From Leptidea sinapis (lineage: Eukaryota > Arthropoda > Insecta > Lepidoptera > Pieridae): a stretch of DNA of 64,000 bases. Shown here piece after piece: positions 51,162 through 63,098 of this stretch (within the stretch, counting starts at the first letter, position 1; the number at the start of each line of letters is the position of its first letter). The stretch covers positions 3,062,501 to 3,126,500 of the forward strand of contig NC_066282.1 of the NCBI RefSeq assembly GCF_905404315.1. Reading direction: 5' to 3'. The position numbers and the translations under genes were made by a program. The notes below the pieces were generated by a model that saw only the letters and a list, made by a program, of their open reading frames with translations, searched no databases and was not told the origin of the DNA.

Positions 51162-52138
51162 CACACTAAAAGTTTTGCATAAGTATTTTAAAAAACAACA
51201 TGTTATAACTTATAACCAAAAAATTATGTTTATTGATTTTCAAAATACTCTCATTTACATTTGAAACATTTTTTCATGCGATTGAACCATTTTTTAAAAC
51301 AGGAGGACCACAGATCTATAGGCATGTTTTATACGTGGGTAAACAAATGGCAGAATACCACTCGGCGTTAACACTCGTTTGATCTTCAAGTGGAAATGTG
51401 CAGATGGGACTGGTAGCTGAGAAAAAAATGCGATCACTTTTTATCAACGTTTCTCGCCTGCCTCACTTTTGTTGGCCTGTTCTCATTTTCAATCAATCAT
51501 GCACAAGATTGCTGTTTTTCTTTGGGTTCAGAACAAAAAAAACACGTTTAGTCTCCTGTGACCATGTCATAAACAGTATTAGAATGTCCGCGGTCCTACT
51601 TCATTAGCTTCTGTGAGCACCATTCCACGCGAGCCCGCTTCAGCTCCGCTGTCAGTTCATGAGGGATCCAACGACAACAAGTTTCCGAACTTTCTGAAGT
51701 TGGCTCATACCAATCCCCGACAGACCTCGAATTGTCTCATAGGTAATCCGCGGGTTTAATTTGTTAGTTAATTGAAGAACAATTAGCTGCTTAGCAACGG
51801 CCATATTATTTTCGTTGATGGTAGTTGTAGTCCGCCCTTCAAGAAATTCATCATGTACAGAAACCCGACCTCACTCAAATTCAGCAAGCAAGGTGCTTCT
51901 CTCCCAAAAGCATTTAGAAGACGAGCGGCACAGTCTTGCGGAGAGAGAACTTTTAAAATCATAAAGAATCATCGCCCTAAAATCTTTTCGACTTTGGTAA
52001 TTCCATTTTAGTTGCATACGTAGAACTTTGATGTGTGATAAAAAACAATTGACAAAATTCAAAATGATTTCAAAAAATATAACATTCGCAATTCAAATAG
52101 CTCCTCCGATTAACTAGAAGTCCAAAACTATTAGTGTG
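51162..52138 (-). mobile_element. mariner relic, internally deleted
   Basis: Terminal inverted repeats are preserved: cacactaaaagttttg at 51162-51177 and caaaactattagtgtg ending at 52138. On the minus strand there are transposase remnants at the start (KDFRAMILYDFKSSLSA), a middle piece (RITYETIRGLSGIGMSQLQK) and the end (KKWFNRMKKCFK, in-frame stop, EYFENQ). The catalytic core is mostly deleted. It differs from the copy at 41402. Confidence 0.8.
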
Positions 52139-52239
52139 CCCCATGTACCTCATACGATAGGCGGCGGCAAGTTAGTCTAGATATAGCGCAGGTGCTTACC
52201 GTTACCCAAGGTTGTGTGCTATCTACTACACTGTTTCTT

Positions 52240-52563
52240 CTGCATATCATACCACATGGCGTTGCGTGAAATCGTCGCTGTATTGCAGTGATTCCCACCG
52301 CATCTATCACGGAGTGTTCTAAAGAGCTGTTTGACCTGATTCCTGCCACCGAATTCCACCTTCGCACGACACGCCAAAACTTATAATATCATCTTCACCG
52401 TCTAGATGTTTGGCGAATTACCACAGTGCCGTTTTCAAGGAACTTTCTTCCACGTACAACTAACCTGTGAAATTAGCATCCTTGTGCGGTGTTTCCTTAA
52501 AGGCTGGCAACTCTCCTGTGATGCCTATGGTTGCAAGAGCTCGTTTGTCTTCCTTTTCCATAA
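52240..52563 (+). mobile_element. LINE family A 3' tail
   Basis: It runs from about 'ttgacctgattcctgccacc' and 'aattccaccttcgcacgaca' through 'ttcaaggaactttcttccac' to 'cttccttttccataaaaaaa'. A 27-bp hairpin starts in its A-run. Confidence 0.75.
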
Positions 52564-52621
52564 AAAAAATTTTCAAGGATATGTTGGATGGAGGCATCCA
52601 ACATATCCTTGAAAATTTTTT
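52564..52621. repeat. Perfect 27-bp hairpin with 4-nt loop
   Basis: The left stem 52564-52590 (ending AAGGATATGTTGGATG), loop GAGG and the exact complement 52595-52621 form it. It joins a LINE A 3' end to a LINE reverse transcriptase fragment. Confidence 0.92.
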
Positions 52622-53040
52622 GCATGAACCTGCATTGTTATGCAGATGATAGTATTGGTGTTACCGTTATGCTCAACATCAGTTATGCTCTCGCAGGAAA
52701 TTGTAAACTAGTGCCGGAGTAAACCACAAAAAAAAACGAAAGGCCAGGCACAAAAAAAATATTGCTTTCATCTATGCTCTGGTGCACCCGAGGATCAGCA
52801 ATCAGATTTGACACGGTCAAACACAGAGCTGCTCGATTTGTTGCATCCATTGCTCTGTGAACTGCTAGAGGACTTGAAAGTTGCGTTGAGACCTCACTTC
52901 ATTCTATCCGCTGAATTCGACCTTCGCACGACACAATATTTTCCGGTTTCAAGGAATTTTCCTCCACGTACAACCTGTAGAATGAGCTTCCTGGTGCGGC
53001 GTTTCCAAGAGGATACAATATGGTTATTATACTTATATAA
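52622..53040 (+). mobile_element. LINE fragments (RT palm box, then family A tail)
   Basis: 52628-52710 encodes LHCYADDSIG, the catalytic YADD box with flanks. 52870-53030 is a diverged family A ORF end (AEFDLRTTQ, then FPPRTTCRMSFL). The pieces between are scrambled. Confidence 0.7.
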
Positions 53041-53306
53041 AAAAATAATTCCTGCGAACTCAGTTGTTAAATTTTAGAAAACTTCATGAGCATAAAAATA
53101 TAAAAAATGAATCACAAACTCGTTCTTCGTGAAATGACATATACTTACTAGAATAGACTAACCGTAGCAAAAGTACCGTAGAACAATGACTTCTCGAATT
53201 GCAGGCCAGACTTGAGTGCAGTCTCGTACGCCTGGTTAACGGCCTGCTTCGCCATCTTGACAATGAGCGGCGAATGTTTTCCGATACGTCCTGCCAGCTT
53301 GATGCT
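53041..53306 (-). pseudogene. Duplicated exon 5 of the enoyl-CoA hydratase gene
   Basis: 53306-53163 repeats the last 144 bp of exon 5 (55624-55481) with a handful of changes (for example AGRIGKHS for [15 protein letters not shown] for ETTLKSG). The frame is open and the downstream donor is changed from GTAAGT to GTTAGT. Homology continues into the adjoining intron for about 120 bp ('aaaacttcatgagca' in both). It lacks the exon's 5' 44 bp and acceptor, lies beyond the gene's terminal exon, and is bounded by LINE A sequence on both sides. It is therefore a non-functional partial duplication. Confidence 0.88.
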
Positions 53307-53495
53307 ACATTGGATATCATCCTTATCAATTATCATCTGGATGTAAGGCTTTTCTCTACTGTGCGGATTTTAAGCAACTTTTTACCACGTACAACTAAAT
53401 GGAATGAAGCTATCGTGGGCGGTGTGAACTGTGAATACACATGCCACATGGGCACTTTAAAAAATGCGCGTACGCTCTCTTATTGAAAAACATCT
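53307..53495 (+). mobile_element. LINE family A fragment
   Basis: It begins exactly where exon homology ends ('acattggatatcatcc', 'ttatcatctggatgtaag') and continues through 'ccacgtacaactaaatggaa' to 'gcgcgtacgctctcttat'. Confidence 0.75.
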
Positions 53496-53993
53496 CAAAA
53501 TATCATACGGTGCGGAACACCTTACATAAATTTATGAGATTCTTTCGTTATATATTTTCCATCTCAAAGTATTCGAGAAGTGACAATACGCAATCTGTGT
53601 ACAAGTGTAGATATTGAGATATTCGGATCTAAGAAGTCAAATATTGCCTTTCATTATTTTCTTTTCTTTGAATTCGATTTGTTACAAAGTACAAACACAG
53701 GATTAATAAATAAAACAATGAAAATATCACAAATTATTTTACTGAATATAAAACTTTAAGAAAATTATTCTAGTACAAAATAAATTCTCTTATAGTTATC
53801 AATATTACACATGATTGCAACACTTATTTCATATTTTCATAACAATAAAAAAAAACCTCACTATAAAAAACGACAACCGTAAATAATATGTGACCAATAT
53901 ATACAGGAAACCATGCAAAATCACTTTTATAAGTTTTGTGTGATATGCATTGAAAATTATAAGAAATTTGCATTTTATTCGTCTGTGAGATAA

Positions 53994-56900
53994 TTATTCA
54001 TTTTTGAAGTTCGGCGCCCTCTTTTCGATAAATGCATTCATGCCTTCTTGGCGGTCAGCCTGAAAAAAAAAACAATACTCATATTATTGAAAGTATAAAA
54101 AAGGTTTTTTTATTGAAAGCCAGGTTGGGTTCAGGTGATCTGAACCACACCTTTCTCGCCCGCATCAAATTCCTTGGTCATATCCATATCATAATTAGTC
54201 AATGGAAAAGATGTGAATGATTACTAGTAACTGTTAAAATTTTTGAATTGTAGGCTTGTAAAATATTTCAACTGACAATTAATTTTTTTAAGTGCACGAC
54301 ATTATTACAAACACTAGACTAAACTTAAAAACTTCCTAATTCTTATGTATTTGAATGCATATCTGAAATGCGATTTTATGTTAGAAACTTCAAACATTTC
54401 CCGCCATTTCACATTTTTTCGAGGTTAAAATTCACAATAATGGATATGAAAACAGGATTGCAGTGATTGCCTTGCACAAAGTGGAACGACAAAATTCTAT
54501 CGCGAGAAATGAAGATTTAACGCTGGGACACACTGTCACTTATCATCAAAGAAAATCGTAACCTGTCCAGCCTGGGACTAGATTATGATTATTTTATAGC
54601 AATAACAATGACAGTACAATATTGTAGGTATATTTTATTAAAAAGAGCGCAAAAAAAGAATGCTGGGAGAGTTTCTTGCGCCGCTTCTTCCCTCTCAGAG
54701 CAACATTTGGTTCCGATGCGGTAGTCTTAGAAATTACACCAAAAATAATTCTAAACTTCGCTACCTAATGGAGACATACGCTCCTGTGATTCGACTCCTT
54801 CATCATCATCAGCCGGAAAACGTCCACTGCTGGACAAAGGCCTCCCCCAAAAATTACCACGACGATCGGTCCTGCGCTGCCCTCATCCAACGTATTCCGG
54901 CGATCTTGACCAGATCGTCGGTCCATCTTGTGGGGGGCCTGCCAACACTGGGTCGTCCGGTACGTGGTCGCCATTCGAGGACTTTACTGCCCCAACGGCC
55001 ATCTGTTCGTCGAACTATGTGCCCTGCCCACTGCCACTTCAGTTTCGCAATCGTTTGGACTATGTCGGTTACTTTGGTTCTCCTACGGATCTCCTCATTT
55101 CTGATTCGATCTCGCAGGGAAACTCCGAGCATAGCCCTCTCCATTGCTCTCTGAGCGACCATGAGCTTTCTCATAAGACCCATAGTTAGCGACCACGTCT
55201 GTGTACCGTAAGTCATCACTGGCAACACACACTGGTTGAAAACCTTCGTCTTTAGACTCGACTCCTATTGCAAGTGAATTTGAGTGGCGGTGATCACTTA
55301 ACAGCAGGTATACGCTCGTTTGTCCTTCTCTTCCATAAAAAAAACCTGCAAACTTTGTTTTTTTTAGGAAACTTCATGAGCAGTTAAAATATAAAAATAC
55401 CTATAGAATGCAACTACATTTATTCAGGTAAAAGGTAAAGACTTTTTCTTCGTCGAAAAACATATACAGAATAGACTTACCGTAGCAAAAGTACCGTAGA
55501 ACAATGACTTCTCGAATTGCAGGCCAGACTTGAGTGTAGTCTCGTACGCCTGGTTAACGGCCTGCTTCGCCATCTTGACAATGAGCGGCGAATGTGTTCC
55601 GATACGTTCTGCCAGCTTGATGCTCTCTTCTAGAAGCTTCTCCACGGGGAACACTCTGCTAACGAGACCTGGACAACATTATAACATATATTATAAGGTA
55701 AGTTGTGGAAAAACTACTTAAACTTCATAAGACATTTCTTTCAATGTTCAATTACATTCAGTTACAGTATATAATATATACTGTTATGTGCACAGATTAT
55801 GTTCCATTTTGTTCGAGGACTTTTTAACACCTTGTAGTGATGATTCCGTTGCTGTTAAAATGGGACTTCTAATCAAAAAACCGCGAAATGTAGTTTTGAC
55901 TCTCTTCTCAGCCTCTCCTAACGTTAACCTGAAACTGCATAAAGAATTCTGAAGAGACCGAATCCTTAAAAGCACAAAAAGGCATCAACTTATTGCGAGT
56001 TAGCCCAGGTTTTGCCACAATCTGTGAAGCCTGACCGATCCACGTTTGGTCACCTGTTATCAATCTCTTTATAAACGGTTCGATTTCGTACCAGTGTCAA
56101 TAAATGTAAAGTATTAAGCCTGTTGCAATAAATTTAAAAATAATTACCCATCTTCTCAGCTTCTTGCGCGTCAATGAAGTTGCCAGTGAGCACGATCTCC
56201 ATCGCTTTAGATTTGCCAACGTATCTGGGCAGCCTCTGGGTGCCACCGGCGCCGGGAATGGTTCCAATGTTGATCTCTGGCTGACCGAACTTTGCTTTCT
56301 CTCCTGCATAGATGATATCGCACAGCATGGCCAGTTCACAGCCACCACCAAGCTAGAAGTTTGGGGCTTATTAATTTCTGATGAAACTGAAATGTAACTT
56401 GTAAACATGGTTTCGATTCGTGACAAATAAACTACAAATTAAACTTAGCTTCGCTTCACAAACGAATAGAGACAACGTTATAATAAGTTCTTAGTTAAAT
56501 CCAAATTTTTGACACCATATCTGCTTTTTACATTAAACTGTTTCACATTATTAAGTTTGAAGTGATTTGAAATGCCGAAGTATAATCGTAGAGAGTATTA
56601 ATACTAATACTCTCACTTACCGCAAATCCGTTGACAGCAGCGATGATAGGCTTGCCACAGTTGGACACATCCTCCCACTCTTGAAGGAAGCCCGCCTTCT
56701 GGTTCGTGCTGTATGTATTGTTCTGCATCTCTTTGATGTCAGCACCCGCTGCGAACGCTTTTTCGTTACCTGTTTCATAGAACATGTTTGATAAATTTTT
56801 GGAGTAGATAATAATGCCGAAAGACTTGAATGAAAACATCATTTGAGCAAAAAATATAACTGCATTATCAATGTATTGTTATGGTGTATATATGAGAGTA

Positions 56901-59900
56901 CCTATGCTATTACCACACCACATATTATGCTCCCTCGTCTTTGTCCTGGTAACGCTTGGTCCTTAAATTTTTCGTCCCTAGTTTGGTCCTCGTCGAAAAA
57001 TCTGAGAATGGTGTAGATGAAAAAGCTTCTGCAAGACGGTCATACAGATCTGGTAACTTGTCCATACGCTTGTTTAACATCGTTTTGTTAACTATGCCTA
57101 AAGATACCGAGTCCTTTGAGCCGCTTTTTTGCCGTTCTAGTTACCGCGACATAAGCCTGGAGCCAAGTTCTTACAAGACTTGGCTCCAGGAAATCAAAGG
57201 ATTTTCTACAGAACAATATTCTGTTTTTTTTTACACTGAAATTCAACTTAGCTTACCAGTAATGATGATCGCTGAGATGGTTTCATCTTTGTCGAAGTCT
57301 TTCACGGCTTTCCCGAGTTCTTGGAACAGAGGTTTGCAGAGCGCGTTCAGGGCTTTTGGTCTGTTGAGCTGAATTATACCGACGTTCTTTTTCTGTCCGA
57401 CTACTTCTACTTTTATGTTCTCATACTGAGGAGCTGTGAAAGAAAGCAGAATATTAGCATTGCCCTATTTTCATAACATGTAGACTTGGAGAAATATATA
57501 TTTTAGGTAAATAAAAACAATTACAATCCTCAAATTATTTTTTAGGGTAATCACCGTGCAAAACGGACTCTGGAGGGCCTTTTGGAGGTGTGGAAATCGA
57601 AGATATACATAGACTCTTTAAGTACAATCTTACACAAATTTAAAGTCGCATTGGGATCACGAGTGACTACCTGTTTGGGAAATATTGCAAATAGCCAACA
57701 TAGCAAAATAACAATAGCTATTTAAATTAAAGCTATGGATTTGATTGGGTGTGAAGACACCTCCAATATTTCACTCAGCAGAATGATTTTGATTGATTGT
57801 GATTTATTTAGAAAGGTACAACGGTCTTGTGCTATAGGAACTGATTGTTAACAAGTTCTGGTTCAAGTGGAAAGTGATAAAGGCATTTATTTTCTCAAAA
57901 TTGATTCCTTTACAATTATTTTTGTTGTCGGTTCAAATGGAAACAAATGGCGCTTTGAGAGCGAAGAAATGGCGCAAGAAACTCTCCCAGCATTTTTTTT
58001 GCGCTCTCTTTAATAAAATATACAATTATAACAAAATGTTGCTATTAAATAATCATTAAGAAAATCGACAGACATCAAGAGTATCTTTTTCTATGTAGGT
58101 ATATTTATTAAGTCTATTTTTCAGGGTTCTTTATCCAAAGGATACCGGCGGGACCCGTTTTTTATTATTATACCTACACCACGCAACTCTTATAAAAAAG
58201 GCGTCTATTAATTACGTAGCTCCATTTTGATGGTGTTTCCTAATACCAGAAAACCCTTAGGTGAGATGTTGTGTCAAATGTGTATTTTTCATGTAAAAAA
58301 GTTTATTTGAGCTTGGTTGTGGTGGATTTATTTTAAAAGCAATTTGCGTATTTTTGAAGTAAACTTCGTTAGGCACGACTTGGGGGTAACTCAGAATTTT
58401 TTTCTGACCGAAGTAACGCTCAGTACAAAAGTCAATTGAAATAATTTTTTAAGCCGTTATAATTATTTTATGGTTTTAAAAAATATTTACAATTGCTCAG
58501 TAATATTTTTTTTAAAAACTCCAAGTGTTTTTATTGTTTATTTATTATTACTATTGCAATAATTAATATATAAGTTTTCAGAAATTTTCTGACATTCGTT
58601 AATTTGTTCTTGGTTTTTATTTCTCGTTTCCATTATTAGGATAGGCAAAGGGTTCGAGCCCATACAGCCATATATGTTAATATTCAATAATAACGTCATA
58701 TATGTGCTAGTAACAATATAACCTTAAATTTCTTATTATCAATTATTTTATTAATGAGTGAAAATTTTAAAATGTGCGAATGGGAAAGGAACTGAATTAT
58801 AAATAGAATATTTGAAAATAATAATCAGTCAAATAAAATGGCGGAATCCCAGGAACATCTTACTCTTTCATCAATTAATAAGAATAAAAGAGAAAATCAA
58901 GAACCTGATAATGACCTGACCTGTAAAAAGTGTTTATATTTTAATGAATAATAATATCAAAATATAACATTATATAATTCTTTGTAAAATATAATAAATC
59001 TCACTTGATAAAATAATATTAATTATATTATATATTAATAAAAGCACTTTTTTATTTTAGGTAGAGAAAATGCCAACTCATCTTTTGAGATGAAGTTATA
59101 TCGTCAGCTTTTCCGAGAAAAAAAATAGCAAAAAATCTAACAATGCTCCTAGTTCTTCAGCAATACGTGAGTGCTTAGTTGGTAAAACGGCTTTATTTAA
59201 TGTAAATTTAATGTAATATATTAATGCGTCTGTTAATTATTCCTAAAGTTAATTATTATTAAGTTTTACTTTAATCGCGCGTAAAAATTACACGCCCACA
59301 CTTTTATGTAAGATTTATATGGTAGACACATTTAGACTTAGAATACAATAGCCTACCACTACGCCCACGTAACGACTCAAACAATTATTAAAAGCACCCA
59401 CTTTTTTGTGTAAGCGAAAGACAAACCAGCGCAACACTTTACTCCGAAACACCGCAAAAACGTTATTTTTTTACATTTAAGAAGGCTCTTTGAAAACTGC
59501 ACACCCAGATGGTGGGTGGATTTAGGAGAAGTTTTGTGTATTCTTGTGAAGTGATAAATGCGGTAGAAAACACACAATGAAACGACGTCTCAATGCCAAG
59601 TGGTGCACCAGACCAGAGATGAAAGCAATACTCCATATGTAGCTGGGCCTGCGCGTTGTGGAGCGCTAGAATGTGGGCCCGCGTGCAGTATTGCCATACT
59701 CTGTTTGTGACATCCAGTTTCTTCGAAGCCAATTTCGTTTTGCTTTGATAATGACCGCGGAATAAGCAATCGCTCGAGATTTTCAGATCCTGTATTCTGA
59801 ATCGTATTAAGAGGAATGTTGTCGAAGAGCGGTGATGCGACAAATGTACTTTTGGTGGTTAACGCGCAAACATGAGCCTTTTGGGTGTAAAATTGGACAA

Positions 59901-62654
59901 TTGTTCATTTTGACCCATTCCAAAACCGTCTCAAGAGAGGACAACATAAAAGACACAAGTTTATTCCAGCACTGTTCAACGAAATCACCAGAAACCTGAA
60001 TGGCCCGTGTTTACGGCATCTTCATTACTGTCATCCGCGTAGCAATGCATGATAGAGGCGACCAACATATCATTTATATGCAGAAGAAAATAATATAGGA
60101 GATAGCACATAGCCTTGGAGAACTCAAGCTTTCACGGGCTTCGAGTTCAAGCAATAATCGTCAAAAACTACCTCTATGCTGCTCCCCACCGAGGAACGTG
60201 GTGGTCCACCAGCCATAAGAACGGTATCCTCAGTAAAAAATGAAGTTACAACAAATACAATCTATGACAGAAGTGTACAGAAATTTACTTCAAATTAAAT
60301 CCTGGATACTATGTTTCTTCTAAAACTATGACGATACGACATGGGTACCTTCAAAAAAAGCGCGTACACCTTCCTTAAAGGCCGGCAACGCTCTTGTGAT
60401 TCCTCTGGTTTTGCAAGAGAATGTGGGCGGCGGTGATCACTTAACACCAGGTGACCCGTACGCTCGTTTGTCCTCCTATTCCATAAAAAAAAAACTAATT
60501 AAAATACTATACTTTTGTTAAATTTTTGCATGTAGGTAAAGCACATAACACAATACCAATGTACATAAGATATCTCATTTGCGATGATCGTTTAAAATAG
60601 GCGTTGAAATATATACATAAATATTCAAACAAGTTAAATACGTAGGCCACTATCATTCTGATAAGACAAAACACATATGTATAACAAACAACGCAACAGT
60701 TAGTAACAATGATAATTGTTATGTAACTATTACATTTTCTTTAAAATACAGACTGTGATCCGATGGCTTATCACGGAAAGGGTTTCTGTATAGGTTATAA
60801 AAATTTACGTTGACATGAAGAGGAGAAATTGTATTTCTCTACTTCACAATAATTATTTATTATGACAAAATATTTGTATTATCGTCGCAGTTTAAGAGAG
60901 GGATAGGCCGCCATCTTGGTAGCGTTAAAATGACGTCAGCAGGCAGATACTCAGAAATAAATCACCAATCAAAACTACAGTTTACAAACTTACGATTGCT
61001 TACGGACAGCACACAGGCATTATAACAATTAGGGGCTGCAATCTCGCAGTTCCGCATCTGCATAGTGCGGGATCCCGCACGTATTTAGCGGGATCACATT
61101 TACGGAACTAGGCGTGCGAGATTCACGTGGTTTGTAGGACTGGAACTACGTTAATGGAGATAAAGTGTGAGAATAAATGGGCAGCCACTTGATGATAATG
61201 ACGTTAACCTTTCTCATTACCATTGGTAAGCTATCCAACCGGAAATACCATATACAGTGGTATACTCGTCCAAATTACTACACTAAATGTCCAAATTAAG
61301 TCTAAGTTCCAATCCAAGTTATTTAAAATGTAGCAACATTTTAAAGAAAGAAATTACGCTTTTCGAATGTTTAGGTAATACAGAAAATTACCTCAATTTA
61401 ATGTTCTGAGTGTGCTTATCATGCTGCCTGTTGCATAAACCGCAGTAATTTGAAAAGTATTCTTTATGAGAAAACTATAAACACATTTTAATTAACAAGA
61501 TATTTTCAAAATCAGGACTAAGCATAAATGTACTCTTTTATAAGTCAATATTAAGTATAACTGTAGACATATAGACTTGGATGTCATTGAATGGTTCTGT
61601 TAGTTGTTTAATTTTTAAAATTCATTTTCAATTAAAAACACCAAAATTTATTAAAAGCTAAAACTATTGAATGGTTTTATTTATTCTTAACTTTTTGCCG
61701 GTCCCCCGGGACAGTTGAATTTGAATTGAAATTCCTAATGTATTTATAATACTGTAGCTATTACAATATTAAATATAGTAAATATTATTTGAACATATAA
61801 AAAAACCTTCTGTAAAAACCTTTAACCAAGAAGATCAAGATGATAGCTATAGGGTGGTATAGTATGTATTTAGAAATGCAAAATGTGTGGACAGCCTTAA
61901 TAGCAGACAGCTTAATGACTTCTATCTTCCATTAAGAACAATGCCTGGTCCATGTGATGAGTCCATGTAGTCGTGAATGAGTGCAGCTAGTGGCGCTTGG
62001 TCATAGTGGCATTAATCACAACCATCATGTTCACATAACATCTTAACACAAACAATGAATTCAAGCTCTATAGGATAATGCATCCAATATATAATTTATA
62101 TTAATAGTTTCTTTTTATGAAATATTTCATATTTTAAAATACTTTTTAACTTTGAACATGATTCATATCATATTGCATGCAGCACCTTAGAAACTAATTT
62201 GTTATATATATTAATTAATGTAAAATAATCTATTTGATTTAAAAAAAGTGGCTTTTGAGTTTCTTGTATGTTCTTCTCACTAGCTCTACTTTTTCCAAAC
62301 ATATGATATATTCATAGATTAGAATAATTTCAATCAGACTCAAGCAGTGAAGCTGGGTGCTAATATAAGGGGCTCCCACAGGTTTAAGCGAAGGAACGTG
62401 GAAGCCAATAATTATTAGCTCGAATGAATTATTTTTGTTAATTATTTTAATGTATGTAAGTACAACTAGCTGTTGCCTTTCTTAAAAAAAAATAAAAAAA
62501 TAAATAATTGTCTTATATTAATCTAACTTATAGGAATCACACATGTACCTGTACTGTAGAACTTGATGCGACCGGTATTAGAGAGGGCACGTCCGGAGTT
62601 GAAAATAACATTTTTGCTTAATAAAACCCGAGTGGCACTTGAAACAGAAGACAT
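53994..62654 (-). CDS. ECHS1: Short-chain enoyl-CoA hydratase, mitochondrial (six exons)
   Basis: Exons: 62654-62549, 57433-57257, 56769-56621, 56352-56148, 55668-55481 and 54059-53994 (stop). All splice sites are GT-AG, with phases 1, 1, 0, 1, 0, giving 296 aa, close to the usual 290. The protein hydrates 2-trans-enoyl-CoA in beta-oxidation and valine breakdown. The N-terminus ([20 protein letters not shown], then [14 protein letters not shown]) is a typical basic, Ser-rich mitochondrial presequence. The crotonase fold is complete: [26 protein letters not shown] (oxyanion-hole loop), [20 protein letters not shown] with the first catalytic Glu, and [19 protein letters not shown] with the second. 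The C-terminal helices end [16 protein letters not shown]. Intron 1 is 5.1 kb. 'tttcag' at about 62675 may end a 5' UTR intron. Confidence 0.97.
54560..54760 (+). mobile_element. LINE family B 3' tail
   Basis: It runs from 'cagcctgggactagattatg' to 'gcaacatttggttccgatgc', with an RTE fragment adjoining at its 3' side. Confidence 0.75.
54763..55262 (-). mobile_element. RTE-type LINE 3' region
   Basis: The frame 55228-54854 encodes [44 protein letters not shown] and [20 protein letters not shown], the standard C-terminal half of lepidopteran endonuclease-reverse transcriptase ORFs. It is followed by the 'tttgtccagcagtggacg'-type end and a gat-rich tail. Open over 124 codons, so fairly recent. 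Confidence 0.88.
55265..55340 (+). mobile_element. LINE family A 3' end fragment
   Basis: Only the last 75 bp: 'gtggcggtgatcacttaaca' to 'cttctcttccataaaaaaaa'. It adjoins the intron segment that is duplicated at 53041. Confidence 0.7.
57156..57190. repeat. 13-bp perfect hairpin in intron 2
   Basis: CCTGGAGCCAAGT (57156-57168) and its complement (57178-57190) are separated by TCTTACAAG. It lies about 70 bp downstream of exon 2 of the hydratase gene on the minus strand. Confidence 0.85.
57885..58035 (-). mobile_element. LINE family B 3' tail fragment
   Basis: It contains 'ttattttctcaaaattgattccttt' in part and 'gcgcaagaaactctcccagc', with internal deletions relative to 45240-45600. Confidence 0.7.
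58040..59390. other. Intron 1 of the hydratase gene, no recognised element
   Basis: AT-rich. A plus-strand ORF of 37 codons at about 58839 ([12 protein letters not shown]) is followed by a possible donor and, at 59060, an acceptor-like 'ttttag'. This is too little to call a gene. Confidence 0.35.
59395..60235 (-). mobile_element. LINE family A, longer copy
   Basis: Minus-strand ORF2 remnants run from an RT region (60235-59870, with traces of the leader of the '[13 protein letters not shown]' segment) to [12 protein letters not shown] (59640 region) and the tail near 59460-59560. There are many frameshifts. It extends the family A consensus upstream of the tails seen elsewhere. Confidence 0.65.
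60320..60490 (+). mobile_element. LINE family A 3' tail
   Basis: It runs from 'tgacgatacgacatgggtac' to 'cctattccataaaaaaaaaa' and is almost consensus, hence young. Confidence 0.85.
61035..61125. repeat. Nested palindromic repeat
   Basis: The outer arms AATCTCGCA (61040-61048) and TGCGAGATT (61115-61123), with GTTCCG (61049) and CGGAAC (61103), flank an inner 14-bp palindrome TGCGGGATCCCGCA at 61066-61079. It is probably a small MITE. Confidence 0.6.
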
Positions 62655-62870
62655 GACTAATTACTTAAGTGCTACCTGAAATATGAACAGACAGTAAGCA
62701 GTTGAATATATACTAATTATAAATATAAAAAGTAACTTTTTAAGTACTAGTGAACTTTGATACGCTCACGGCTAACTTAAAAGTTTTATCTGATATGTCT
62801 AAAAGACAAAAGTACTCTGTGCTGATAAGACGTGTTTGATATTGATAACTACTTTTTTTTAATTTGACAT

Positions 62871-63098
62871 TATGGGAGGCTTTAGTCTTGTGATCATACT
62901 GCCTAGAGGGAAGTGGCTGCCGGTTGATCTAATGCTGCGTACAGACCGGCCCTACGAACGCCAACAAAGGATTTAATGTGCTGGCTGCCTATGGGAGACT
63001 TTAGTCTGGTGATATTACTGCCTAGAGAAAAGTGGTTGGTCTGATGCTACGTACACACTGGCCCTACGAACGCCAACAAAGGATTTGTGCTGGCTGCC
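62871..63098 (+). repeat. Tandem duplication, two units of about 110-119 bp
   Basis: Units 62871-62989 and 62990-63098 both begin 'tatgggag-ctttagtct-gtga' and end 'aaaggattt..gtgctggctgcc'. The second unit is shorter by about 10 bp. They lie 220 bp upstream of the hydratase start codon. Confidence 0.85.

Noticed and set aside
53163..53306. Mutually exclusive alternative exon 5 of the hydratase gene
   Set aside because: It lies downstream of the terminal exon, lacks the first 44 bp and the acceptor, and has a weakened donor.
54854..55228. Host gene of 124 codons
   Set aside because: It is the RTE-type retrotransposon C-terminus ([11 protein letters not shown] signature).
58839..58952. Small plus-strand gene starting [12 protein letters not shown]
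   Set aside because: Only 37 codons, no convincing in-frame continuation after the possible splice, and no recognised family.
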